A DNA stretch of 18,073 nt, from the NCBI GenBank assembly GCA_000827265.1, contig KN834795.1:90904-108976 (forward strand), given 5' to 3'. A program made the translations under genes and the position numbers. Shown here in pieces: positions 1 through 8,503 of this stretch. Position 1 is the first letter of the stretch. Each line of letters begins with the position of its first letter. The notes beneath the pieces were generated by a model. That model made no database searches and had not been told where the DNA came from. It saw nothing but the letters and a program-made list of their open reading frames with translations. The DNA is from Collybiopsis luxurians FD-317 M1 (taxonomy: Eukaryota; Basidiomycota; Agaricomycetes; Agaricales; Omphalotaceae).

Positions 1-779
1 ATGCTGATTTTACATCCATTTGATGAATGACCATATTCTTTTCAGCTGCTATGCTAAGGATAGCACAGGCTGATGCTAATTTGGCAACAGATGCAAAAGT
101 CTCATCTGGGAAATAATCAACATCTGGGATTTGATTAAATCCTGGTACCACTAGTCTGGCTCTATGGCCAATGACTTTTCTGGTTTCATCCTTTTTAGTT
201 CTAAAAACCCATTTGGATGTGAGAATGTTTGCATCATCAGGTGAAATAATGATATCATAAGTTCCCTGCTGTTGGAGTCTGGAAATTTCTTCCTTCATGG
301 CTTCCAACCATTTGGGCCAATCTGGATGTTGCATGGCTTCTGCAACTGATAAAGGATCAGACTCTATTTCTGATGTTACCTGTGCAAGGGATGCTGTTAA
401 ATGATGAAGTTCCCTGTTTTTCTCAGCATTTCCTTCAATAATTTCCCTGACCTTCTGGGTAGGTCTCCTGGTTCATTTACCAGTAATTTCCTCTGGTGGA
501 ATGGGTTCTGCTATTTCAGCTGGAACTGGGATAGCAGGCTGTTCCAACTCAGTGATTGATGTTTCCAAATTTCCCAAATTTCCATCCTCCCCTTCAACAA
601 GTTGGATCTGCCTGTCAGAGAATACTACATTTCATTCAGTTGTTACTGTTTTTCTTTCTGGCCAATAGATATAGTGTCCTTCTGACTCTGTGTCAATACC
701 TATCCATCATCCTTCATTTGCTTGTGGTTCCAATTTTCCAGGGCTGACTTCCCTTTTAACATAAACTGTACTACCAAAA
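1..779 (-). pseudogene. copia pol linker and N-terminal reverse transcriptase, partial
   Basis: After the shift near 778 the frame reads VYVKRE, then an Arg-less EG*WIGIDTESEGHYIYW with TGA at 707-709, then ERKTVTTE*NVVFSD (TGA 632-634) and GK*TRRPTQKV (TGA 473-475). These match the integrase C-terminus and linker of basidiomycete copia elements. From about 310 down, WPKWLEAMKEEISRLQQQGT, TSKWVFRTKKDE and ARLVVPGFNQIPDVDYF begin the RVT_2 reverse transcriptase domain. The last readable part is QMDVKSA, which includes the first catalytic Asp of RT motif A (14-16). The YxDD box and RNase H lie outside the window. Confidence 0.87.
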
Positions 780-1330
780 TGTGAAAGTTAGAAATATCTG
801 GAACTTTACTAAACCATTTTTCAAATGGGGTAGCCATTCCTATAGCTTTCTTTGGTGTCCTATTCCAGACATAGATGGCATAGTGCATCATAAAACCCCA
901 TAGCCATTTTGGGAGTCTTGGTGAAATCATAATGCTTCTGACTGCATTAAGCAATGTCTGATGGGTCCATTTGGCAATTCCATTATGTTCTGGAGTGTCA
1001 TGAACTGTTAACCTCTGTCTGGTACCTAGTCACTCCAAGTATGCAGCAAATTTGTTGCTGAGAAATTCTCCTCCTTGATCAGAGTGAAGAATTTTGACAG
1101 TAGTGCCATATTGAGTTTGGAGACTGGTTTGGGAGATAATGTACTGAGTAAATGCTTCATCTTTGCTTTTAAGCAAAGGTTCCTCCAACCATATGGTGGC
1201 TTCATCCACAATGGTGAGTGCATAAGTGCAGTGATTTATGGTACGAACAGAAGCTGGTCCCCAAACATCCATATGAAAAATATCACCAAAATTTTCTGCA
1301 CAGGGGGATGATCTGATTTTGGCAATAGGA
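780..1330 (-). pseudogene. copia integrase catalytic core, damaged
   Basis: This is the rve-type integrase core that inserts copia cDNA into chromosomes. The first catalytic Asp is in HMDVWGP (1267-1269) and the second in HSDQGGEF (1078-1080). The third position, expected Glu 35 residues further on in PEHNGIAER, reads PEHNGIAKW: Lys at 970-972. The spacing (36 codons from Asp to this site) fits DD35E exactly, so the catalytic Glu has been lost (GAG to AAG). Neighbouring Arg positions read Trp or Gln, again C-to-T or G-to-A changes. A TGA at 1030-1032 interrupts LE*LGTRQRL. Later landmarks are LPKWLWG and VWNRTPKKA. Near 778 one T seems lost from a T run, which shifts the frame in FHIFGS. Confidence 0.88.
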
Positions 1331-2499
1331 AAATGTATTGTTGATATTAACTCCTGCAGAGTTAGTCTGGTATCTGTTTTCTTGGATATGACAATCAGGG
1401 CATTGATTGTTGATAGAAATATTTTTGAGATGGAGGTGATAATGGTGTTAATAAAAATATTATCAGTTATATCAATACTCCTCTTTGCAGGGTTGTCCTG
1501 AATTTCTATCATAGTGTCAAGGTGAGTGTTAACCTTTGCAGGGTCATAGCATATAAGAGAGTGGAGTTGTTGTTGCAAATGCAATTCAGCAAGTGCATTC
1601 TTGGAATTGTAGTCTTCCAGCAAGTTTCTCCACAATGCTTGGGTGGAGGTGTGATGTTTGTACATTTGGAAAATTCCATCCAATAGCCTGCCAATGATAA
1701 CATTTAGTAAGTCACTATCCTTTTCTTTGTCCTCATCTGTTGGTTTCCTATCATCTTCATCTAGGCTAATCCCATAAGGATTCCAGGTCAGATAGTCTCC
1801 ATATTTAATAGACTTAGCTGCCAATTCCACTCAAGTTTTCCATGTGTCCCAGTTAGATCCATCAGCTTTAAGGATTGTTACCAAGTTATCAAATGCCTTT
1901 ATAGCTTTGGACATGTCATCATCACTTTCTGAGTCAGAATCTAAGTCAGGATTATCACTGTCAGATGGATCAGGGTCAGGTTCTGGTTCTGGTGGAGTAG
2001 GAGATCTGAGTGGTGGATTTGGGACTGGGTTAGAGGCTGGTGGAGGTGAAGGTGGATTTGTTCCTGGATATGGGAATTCTGGTTCAGGATCTGGGTCTGA
2101 TTTCAGAGTTTCCAGTGGCTCTGATAATGGGGATGAGTGTGGTACTTGAGAAGATGAAGATACTTCCTGGGTAGATATATGATGAATATGACTCCTAATA
2201 ATTTCTTCTTGTCCTTTCTCAGTTGGTCATCCCCAATTTGCAAGAGGTCTGGTATGTGTTACATTGTACCTATTTGGACAAGGCTGTGTATCACAGCTAT
2301 AATATTGTTCATCAGTTGAGTTCCAGGCAAAATCTTCTAGATCTTCTCCAATATCAAAAATATGCTGTGCTAATGCACAAGCTGCTTCTGGATCTGTAGC
2401 TTGAGGGGGTGATGGTTGCCTCTGTGGTGTGCTCCTACCTGATGGAATTCTTATGCCAGATGGTTTTCATGATGCTGGCAAGTTAAGCTTTGGTGGCAT
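1331..2499 (-). pseudogene. copia gag region (acidic Pro-rich N-terminus plus gag-polypeptide domain)
   Basis: The reading frame starts at ATG 2499-2497 and stays in one frame to the integrase, interrupted by TGA at 2467, 2227 and 1831. The first 210 or so residues are low complexity, with a Pro/Glu/Asp-rich stretch (PEPEPDPDPSDSDNPDLDSD) followed by Asp/Ser repeats. From about 1900 down, the motifs KAIKAFDNLVTILKADGSNW, VELAAKSIKYGDYL, ALWRNLLEDYNSKNALAELH and LQQQLHSL match the gag-polypeptide domain of fungal copia elements, which forms the particle coat. No CCHC knuckle follows. The frame runs straight into integrase sequence near 1330, so the gag C-terminus, the protease and GAG-pre-integrase have been deleted. 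The stop at 1831 sits in WKT*VELAAK, where related proteins usually have Arg. Confidence 0.8.
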
Positions 2500-2569
2500 G
2501 AAAAATTTATAGTTACTGCTGTTAGATTCCCTTCTGTGATTAAGGCTTTAAGCAGGGCCCATAACCTAT

Positions 2570-2978
2570 TAGAGGTTATGGACTTGAGAATGAATTAGCT
2601 GAAGTGCACACAGCACTAAGTTGATCACACAGATCAAAGGGGGGAAAAAGCGCCACTAGATTGTTTGTGTACATAGGTGGCTTTATATACAAGTACACAA
2701 TGTGATACCTAGTCAACCATTGGCTGGATAAAAGATAGATGAGAACTAGTACATGAGAATGGGTATATGTGATAGGAATCATGAGAACTGAGATGTGATG
2801 GTGAGACAAGATATAAGTACACTTAGTACTAAAGATAGAACAGTGTGAGATAGCAAGGGAACATAAATATAAGTATGGTATAACTATGAGAAAGTGTTCC
2901 ATAGATAGATATATCCAATTGTACCTTGTGAATACCTAATAATAATCCAATAGTCCACTATCCCTAGGCCATCCAACA
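2570..2978 (-). repeat. Probable 5' LTR of the copia element
   Basis: On the minus strand the block begins TGTTGGATGG at 2978, the usual TG start of an LTR, exactly where the upstream coding relic stops making sense. It contains a TATA-like box TATATAAAG (2681-2689) and ends near 2570, before the sequence GGTTATGGGCCC that precedes the gag region. The 3' boundary is uncertain by some tens of bases because the partner LTR is outside the window. A perfect 8-bp hairpin (CATAACCT/AGGTTATG, loop of 5, about 2560-2580) lies at the junction with the leader. No other gene is seen in 2500-2978. Confidence 0.5.
2681..2689 (-). promoter_or_regulatory. TATA box of the copia LTR
   Basis: TATATAAAG on the minus strand, inside the probable LTR and about 180 bases upstream of the first gag-like ATG at 2499. 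Its place in the LTR fits a U3/R promoter, and transcription would start near 2655. No polyadenylation signal was confirmed. Confidence 0.45.
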
Positions 2979-3350
2979 ACCTTCTTGAACATTCATACAC
3001 ATCAAGTCCTTACGCAAATTCATCAAAACTTCTTCCACTGCTTCTTCATCAACACACTCTTTCACTTCCTTTAACTGACACTCAACCCACCAAAATCTGT
3101 ATATTCCTTCAGTATCAGTTGCCTTATCTTTTTGGTGGAATACAAATACTCACTGCCCATCAGCACCATTCTTTAAAGTCTCCTGTACCTGTTTCCAGTA
3201 TGTTTCTTTTGAATCAAAGTTATACTCAGCACTGAGTATCTTGGACTGAATATATCTCTCAATATCAACTTCGGTGTGTAAAGGCTCATTGCCCAGTATA
3301 ATTTTTAGTGCACTTTGCTCAACTCCAACATCAACAGAATTCCTAGGGTG
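2979..3350 (-). pseudogene. Unidentified coding relic cut by the copia LTR
   Basis: On the minus strand a frame stays open over about 124 codons from 3350 to 2979 with a single internal TGA (in GADGQ*VFVFHQ). Readable stretches include VGVEQSALKIILGNEPLHTE, ERYIQSKILSAEYNFDSKET, GIYRFWWVECQLKEVKE and DEEAVEEVLMNLRKDL. The composition is protein-like: acidic and helical, with a WW pair. It ends in NVQEG where the copia LTR begins, so the element probably inserted into it. I do not recognise the family, and there is no start codon I would trust. It may be a host gene fragment, or cargo captured by the neighbouring Helitron, which starts just to the right on the other strand. Confidence 0.4.
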
Positions 3351-3891
3351 AACTGAATTACAATGCTTCCTGTATGCAGAATGATAAATGTTCTAAGGGG
3401 TTTCCTAAACCTTTTCAACCTGATACCACACTTGCAGAAAATGGTTATCCTGTTTATGCCCAACCAGATAATGGTAGAAAGTGTATAAAAAAAGTTAGTG
3501 GTCACAATATTGAGCTTGACAATAGATCAGTTGTTCCCTATAATCTATGGTCCTTGATGGAATAGAAGAGTTATATCAATGTTGAATGCTGTGTCTCTAT
3601 AAGGGTCATGATCAGGCTACCATGTACATTGGCACTAATCAAGATGAAGTTAAGCTTTATCTGGATTCCCAATATGTCTCTGGATCTGAGTCCTGTTGGA
3701 GAATATTCAGCCATGACAGTATGATATGTCATACAATTGGCAGTGCACACACCTGGGGCACATATGGTGACTTATGATCCAGAAAACTCTCTTTTGGGTG
3801 ATCAGATAGCCAGTAATACATTGATAGCATGGTTTAAAATAAATCTCAAGGAAGAAAGCAAAGCTGAAGAGCATCCTGAAAATGTTGTTAC
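3351..3891 (+). pseudogene. Helitron helicase-like gene, left fragment
   Basis: Three short pieces in changing frames match the middle of Rep/helicase proteins of fungal Helitrons, between the Rep and Pif1 domains. They are CMQNDKCSKGFPKPFQPDTT and VVPYNLWSL (3371-3562), YINVECCVS then YKGHDQATMYIG and QYVSGSESCWRIF (about 3570-3720), and VHTPGAHMVTYDPEN to AEEHPENVVT (3737-3891). A TAG stop lies at 3563-3565. A short deletion or shift near 3603 removes about nine residues before YKGHD, and another shift lies near 3730. The N-terminal HUH Rep nickase is absent. The frame at 3891 resumes exactly at 14482 beyond the Ty3 insertion, so this and the fragment at 14477-16534 were one gene. Confidence 0.85.
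3887..3891. repeat. Target site duplication, left copy (GTTAC)
   Basis: GTTAC immediately before the left LTR is repeated immediately after the right LTR at 14477-14481. Five bases is the usual duplication for Ty3-type integrase. Removing the element and one copy restores an uninterrupted helicase frame. Confidence 0.93.
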
Positions 3892-4067
3892 TGTTATGCC
3901 CTACACTATTTTTTCTGCTCTTTCCAACCAGTACACTCACCACATGACTCGATAATAGTCCTACCAATCAATTTGGCTCTCCAAATCTGACATGCATTTT
4001 GCAAGGCAAACTAACCAGTTGCTCATTCCAAACTTCTATTCACAAGACCACATGTCTTCCTGCAGAG

Positions 4068-4075
4068 TATAAAAG
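4068..4075 (+). promoter_or_regulatory. TATA box of the 5' LTR
   Basis: TATAAAAG, preserved in both LTRs. It lies 32 bases upstream of A4100, which is where the sequence complementary to the primer-binding site begins. A 30-base spacing from TATA to start is standard, so A4100 is the predicted 5' end of the element transcript. Confidence 0.7.
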
Positions 4076-4517
4076 CCCTGTACCTACATCTCTCACGATA
4101 ATGCTGTTATTACCTGAACTATCTTGATCTGTGTTGTTTCTGTCCTCTTGTTCACTAGTCTATAATATTATTCTGCTTAATACCAAGTTGAGCAAACCCC
4201 ATTGACACCAAGTCACTGGCATATCCACTTCTCACTTGTCGAACTGATCAACAAGACTATTTGACTGCTGTAGCCTTTCGAATATTCCATCTTGTGGGGA
4301 AAACAGACACTGAGTCACAAACCTCCCAAGTCAACCCTCATTAATACTGTCTTAATGAGTTCTTTCAATATACAACTTCTAGTTCCACTGAGCTACTAGA
4401 TTTGTTATTCGACACTCGAGGATCATTCCTCTATATCAAATACTCAAACTGTACAGGACTCAATCACTTGTCATACATAGCAACTCCCCATTGCATATTC
4501 TGTCTCAGCTGTGGTAT

Positions 4518-4523
4518 AATAAA
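4518..4523 (+). terminator. Polyadenylation signal AATAAA in the LTR
   Basis: AATAAA about 65 bases before the LTR end, conserved at 14408-14413 in the right LTR. It would define the end of R in the element transcript; cleavage would follow some 10-30 bases later. Confidence 0.5.
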
Positions 4524-4587
4524 TTACTTTCTATTCATTGAACCTACTGCAAGCTTCTAACAACAAAGGTAGTAAAGGTCCTAACAA

Positions 4588-4599
4588 AATAACAGCATT
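4588..4599 (+). promoter_or_regulatory. Primer-binding site of self-priming type
   Basis: AATAACAGCATT begins one base after the LTR end. It does not resemble an initiator-tRNA site. Its exact reverse complement, AATGCTGTTATT, occurs in the LTR at 4100-4111 (and 13990-14001), 32 bases after the TATA box, so at the predicted 5' end of the mRNA. In Tf1/sushi-type chromoviruses the first 11 or so bases of the transcript fold back onto the primer-binding site and prime minus-strand synthesis. The 12-bp perfect match in just these two places supports that mechanism here. What I see is the complementarity; the mechanism is inferred. Confidence 0.75.
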
Positions 4600-7500
4600 C
4601 TCTCCATCACCGAGATGTCTGGGGAACCTGTGAAACATTTTTTAAGTGAACAAGAAAGATGGCATCAAGAACAAGAATGCCAAAGAGCAGCGAGAGCTAC
4701 AAGGTTCCAGAGAAGAGAGGAGCAATGTGGAGCTTCTACACTGGATGACTGCTCAGTTTCATCAGCACCTGCGAGAGGTACCATACCCTCAAGAATGGGG
4801 GAAATTTTGGAACATAATGATAGAGACCTGTTTGACCTGGAAAATCCTGTCGAACATGGGTCTCCTCATGTTCTGGGACACCTGGTCTTGACACCATATG
4901 TTTTGAGTCACTCCCAGTGAGGTCAGCCATATCATATGGCAGCTAGAGCTGACCTGAGGCTAGCCATGAGGCCAACACAAAGTGCCCCAATAACACCCAA
5001 AAAAGGAAGGGAATAAGAAACAATTCATTTATTGGAATTAACTCATTCCCTGGAAGATCCTCAAGGCTTTAGTGTGGGAGTCAGCTCAACATGCCCCTTT
5101 CACACACCAACTCATCCTGAGAATGAGGATTATTATGAAGATATTGGCATATCTCCAATGATGCGATATACATCCATAGGAGTGAGACACAAGGTCATCT
5201 CCCCATTAGAACATATCAGACATCCACTTCCTCTCACACCAAGAGAAGAAGAATCTAAATTTGCATTGCAACAATCAGAACAAGAGATGAGTCAGGGGTT
5301 ATACTTATCAGGTCCACTCTCATTAAGGGGCCCACAATCTCCATTCAATTTAAAATGGTCTACTCTGATAGTAGAAAGCGATGCAATACAGGCTCAGGGA
5401 TTGTTGGGCCCAATACCCAATATAAGTAGAAAAACTGTCTCGTCACTGGAGCAAAGCAGTCTGTTACCTGCTCCTCCAACAACAGAAGAATTTGTGAAGG
5501 AGACACAGAATTTGAACCACAAGAGTTCCTTAACATTCCCTCCCTACCAAAATGTTCGTATTGTACCATTGACAGAATTAACACATCAATTGGTTGATTT
5601 ACTTCAAATCAATCAATGCACATGTTTCAAATTAATGAAGGCAATGCAATATTATATTCAAATTATTAATGGTCAAGACCCAGAAACGAAGGACAATTTC
5701 TGGGTACTAGCTGCCTATTTTCAGAAACTTTTAATGCAATGACCTTCCCAGTTACCTAATGGGATAAATAATGAAATATTCCAGTTGAAAGAAGTATATG
5801 AAGGAGCCCTATGGCTATCACAACTGATTATGGATCCTGAATGAATGGAAATGGTGAATGAGGCCACCATGAGGTGTCTCAAGTCAATATGAAAATCTCA
5901 AATCAATTTTCTGCTCAATACAATAGTGGATAATGAAGAGAGGAAAATGCTGAACTCTCCTATGTTATCACTATTAGATAAAGTGGAACAAGGATGATCT
6001 GCGAGAGCAGACAACCTTATTGGGGGTTACAGTTATACAAGTCAATTTTGGGACCAGCAGAAAATAGCTCAGGTGGCAAAGGAGTATTGTAAATCTATGG
6101 GAAATACTAATACTCCAAGTTATGAGGATCTGGAAGAGTTGAGGTGACTTCCACCCACTGAACTGGACCACAGGCTGCTAATAGTACCCAAAGAAAGGGG
6201 TGAACACCAGGTGAGGACAGCTGATGGGGTTTGGGAACTCAAACCCTCCTCAGGAAAGGCTCAAAGGGAGGAGAATGAATTCTTTTCAGAAAGAACTGCG
6301 AGATGTTTGGCATTGCAAAATGCCAGCAACATGCTAATGAGTGCAATAAATCCTCAAGATGAGGATATTTGCCTAGCAAAGCAGTACAAGGAGAGAATCC
6401 AGGGGGATGTGGGAGGCTCCTGGGTAATAAAAGCCCAGGTGGAATCAGTGACAGATGAGCCGCAAGCTGCTAAGACCACAGGGGATCCTCATACGAGCCT
6501 CGAAACCCAAACCAAGCAGGAGATTTTCTCTTCCAGAGCAGAACATTTGCAAGCTGGAAGCTCAAAAGTACATATTGGAGGAGTCGAGATGACTGGAACC
6601 TTTCATTTTCTGAAGAACAGCTTCACCCTTCAGCTCTTGAGACTCATCACCCAATGCCCCCATTAGAGAAAAAGGAATTCACTCCCCTACGAAATGTAAA
6701 GGGTATAGGAAAAGTGGTTAATCCTTTTGCTAGGAAATTGAGTTGCCGGATTTCCCAACCACTGAGAGCCTCAGAAGTCCTCCCCCAACAGCCTGCAATT
6801 CAACAGACAGTGCATGTCCCACCACCAGTAGTTGTGGAAACCACTCCTTAAGCTGCAGGATTAACTCCACCTGTATTTACAGCTGCCCCTAGGCAATACA
6901 TCCATCCAACTGCCAGAAATTCTGACTCAATACCTGCAATCCCATATAGATCACCTGGACAAGTAATGAATGAATATCACCCTATTGTCTCAACACATCA
7001 GGATCCTGCAAGAGTTCCAGCTGAACAATATTGGAGATCAGGGACTCAAGAGTATAGACCCTACATAGCTGAGCTGACATATGACTACTCGAATCATGCC
7101 AGTACCTATAGGGGGTATGGAGTAGCAGGAGCTCCAGGAGGACCTCCATATGGAGGAGTCACACAGACGGGAGGAATTAGTGATGGAAATTTGAAAAGAG
7201 AAAGAGGTAGTAGAAATGGCAGTTTTAGAGGGGGATCTGGAGGTGGTGGATCAGGGGGACCAAGGGGACCAGGAGGACCAGGTAGCCCAGGAGGACCACC
7301 CAACAATCCTGACGATTGGGGGTTGAATCACAACACATATTGGCACCCGGCAAATGGATGGGTAGCTGTATGAGGCCCCAGAGGCAAGAGAGGAGAACCA
7401 GGTTATGCAGGACAAGATGCAAGTCAGATTCCAGAATTTGATCAGCGAAAAGATTGATTAAATAAGGAAGCAAAACTCAATGTCAAAAAACCTGACCCTT

Positions 7501-7788
7501 TCAATGGTTCTGATAGGTGGAAATGGGAACCTTTCCTCTTGCAAGCCTGCCACACTTTTATGGCCAAACCTACTATTTATGAGAATGACTCAGATAAAAT
7601 TGGTTTTGCTGTCTTGTATCTGACAGGGGCAGCAGCTACTCACTACAATAATTTGTTGAAACAGGAAGAGGCTGGGTTCCCCATCCCTGCTCTCTGTACT
7701 TGGATTGACTTTGTTGCAGAATCCATGTTGTATTTTGGATTATTCAATCCTGCACAAGACGCACAGGTGAAACTGGCCACCAGATCCA

Positions 7789-7877
7789 GTAAAGCTAATG
7801 TAAAAAACCCTGATATGTGTCGTAGACTGTTTTGCAAAGGCTAGCGATAGGCCTTTGGTCATGTGCCATGACTCATC
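7789..7877 (+). repeat. Left terminal inverted repeat, 89 bp
   Basis: Pairs with 8415-8503 in reverse complement over 89 bp with no gaps. By eye there are about eight mismatches, nearly all C/T or G/A, in keeping with CpG decay. It contains an A6 tract next to CCCTGATATGTG and the motif TGTTTTGCAAAGG. After the arms the two sides share only patches, such as TTTTGCAAAA. Confidence 0.88.
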
Positions 7878-7927
7878 TGACACTCACAGTGATGAGCCAG
7901 CATGTTGTTTTGCAAAACACAGATAAA

Positions 7928-8003
7928 GCAATGTTGAGGGCACCTCTTGTTAGGGTTAGCACTTGTGCTAACCCTAACACTAGAGAGGTGTCCAAAACAT
8001 TGC
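7928..8003. repeat. Long hairpin with telomere-like arms
   Basis: The centre is a perfect 15-bp inverted repeat, TGTTAGGGTTAGCAC (7948-7962) and its complement (7965-7979), around a 2-base loop TT. Further out, CACCTCT pairs with AGAGGTG (7941-7947 and 7984-7990) and GCAATGTT with AACATTGC (7928-7935 and 7996-8003). The arms carry TTAGGGTTAG, the same motif as the array that follows. It lies entirely within the inverted-repeat element. Confidence 0.82.
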
Positions 8004-8020
8004 CAAACCTTAGGAGGAAC

Positions 8021-8238
8021 TTAGGTTAGGGTTTAGGGTTGGTTAGGGGTTAGGGTAGGTTAGGGGTTAGGGTAGGTTAGGGGTTAGGGTTGGTTAGGGG
8101 TTAGGGTTGGTTGGTTAGAGGTTAGGGTTAGTTAGGGGTTAGGGTTGGTTGGTTAGAGGTTAGGGTTAGTTAGGGGTTGGGTTAGGAGGTTAGGGTTGGT
8201 TAGGGTTGGGTTAGGGGTTGGGTTAGGGTTTAGGGGTT
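8021..8238 (+). repeat. Interstitial telomere-like array (degenerate TTAGGG, higher-order units)
   Basis: About 218 bp of G-rich DNA built from TTAGGG, TTAGGGG and TTGG words on the plus strand. It is not a plain hexamer array: 8041-8108 is four tandem copies of a 17-bp unit GGTTAGGGGTTAGGGTW, and 8109-8183 is two copies of a 38/37-bp unit beginning GGTTGGTTAGAGG. TTAGGG is the usual telomere repeat of basidiomycetes. This array lies inside a mobile element with coding DNA on both sides, so it is not a chromosome end here. Confidence 0.88.
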
Positions 8239-8264
8239 CAAGTATATAGTCCATTAAATTATAA

Positions 8265-8336
8265 GGGGGGGGGGGGGGGTCTCAGCTTTTTCCCATGGTG
8301 CCTCATTCTTGAGATATAAGTCTTTTTTTTTTTTTT
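8265..8336 (+). repeat. Homopolymer runs G15 and T14
   Basis: Fifteen G at 8265-8279 and fourteen T at 8323-8336, just after the telomere-like array and inside the inverted-repeat element. Such runs are unstable, and their length may also reflect sequencing error. Confidence 0.7.
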
Positions 8337-8414
8337 CAAATTGAGTAATCAGGTCATTTTGCAAAACAGATTTTGAGCAATCTGAGCATGTGACTTTTCA
8401 GATATAGTGTGCTG

Positions 8415-8503
8415 GATGAGTCACAACACATGACCAAAGGCCTATCACTAGCCTTTGCAAAACAGTCTACAACACATATCAGGGTTTTTTGCATTGGCTT
8501 TAC
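8415..8503 (-). repeat. Right terminal inverted repeat, 89 bp
   Basis: Reverse complement of the left arm. Its outer end GCTTTAC adjoins the flanking CAGATC. The diverged second zone inside it (about 8345-8414) partly mirrors 7878-7920. Confidence 0.88.

Larger units (their letters stand above)
1..2978 (-). mobile_element. Ty1/copia LTR retrotransposon, 5' portion, cut by window edge
   Basis: Reading the minus strand from 2978 downwards gives a probable LTR, a short leader, a gag-like region with an acidic proline-rich N-terminus, a copia integrase and the first part of a copia reverse transcriptase, in the order typical of Ty1/copia. The remaining RT, RNase H and second LTR would lie beyond position 1. 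All seven in-frame stops I find (2467-2469, 2227-2229, 1831-1833, 1030-1032, 707-709, 632-634, 473-475) are TGA. A one-base frameshift sits near 778. Protease, zinc knuckle and GAG-pre-integrase are missing, so the copy is both truncated internally and decayed. The LTR start interrupts an older coding relic at 2979. Confidence 0.85.
3892..4586 (+). repeat. Left (5') LTR of the Ty3 element
   Basis: 695 bp, TGTTA...TAACA, aligned without gaps to 13782-14476. It holds a TATA box TATAAAAG (4068-4075), a predicted transcription start near 4100 and a polyadenylation signal AATAAA (4518-4523), giving a plausible U3-R-U5 layout. By eye about 54 positions differ from the right LTR, nearly all transitions. 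No gene lies in it. Confidence 0.95.
7787..8503. mobile_element. Non-autonomous terminal-inverted-repeat (MITE-like) element inside gag
   Basis: Two 89-bp inverted arms (7789-7877 and 8415-8503, beginning GTAAAGC on each strand) enclose about 537 bp with no coding capacity. ACCAGATC occurs at both edges (7779-7786 and 8502-8509), an 8-bp direct repeat like the target duplications of hAT, P or Merlin elements. Removing 723 bp (element plus one copy) joins KLATRS to AELAWIKQMDNEL in one gag frame, which shows it came in after the Ty3 element. The exact ends are ambiguous: if the duplication is ACCAGATC the left end reads CAGTAAAGC with no matching bases on the right, otherwise the element is 7789-8503 with an imperfect duplication. 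The interior holds a hairpin, a telomere-like array, a run of 15 G and a run of 14 T. The transposase family is not known. Confidence 0.82.

Noticed and set aside
1844..2149. Ser/Gly-rich open frame on the plus strand
   Set aside because: It is the antisense of the Pro/Asp/Glu-rich copia gag N-terminus. The opposite strand continues in frame into a recognisable gag domain.
2576..2902. 108-codon open frame on the minus strand
   Set aside because: Lies wholly inside the probable copia LTR, with low-complexity hydrophobic content; LTRs do not normally code.
4587..4605. tRNA-primed primer-binding site
   Set aside because: No resemblance to the usual TGG-starting sites complementary to tRNA 3' ends; the self-complement to the LTR fits far better.
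4646..4891. Alternative overlapping frame at the start of Ty3 gag
   Set aside because: The frame from 4615 matches the phase of the following long gag segment; this one does not connect to anything.
7106..7306. Proline-rich open frame on the minus strand
   Set aside because: Shadow of the Gly/Pro tract in gag.
8021..8238. Chromosome end or telomere fusion
   Set aside because: The array is inside an inverted-repeat element, and gag continues in frame on the far side, so it is interstitial and carried in.
8021..8238. CRISPR array
   Set aside because: Repeats are contiguous with no unique spacers, and the genome is eukaryotic.
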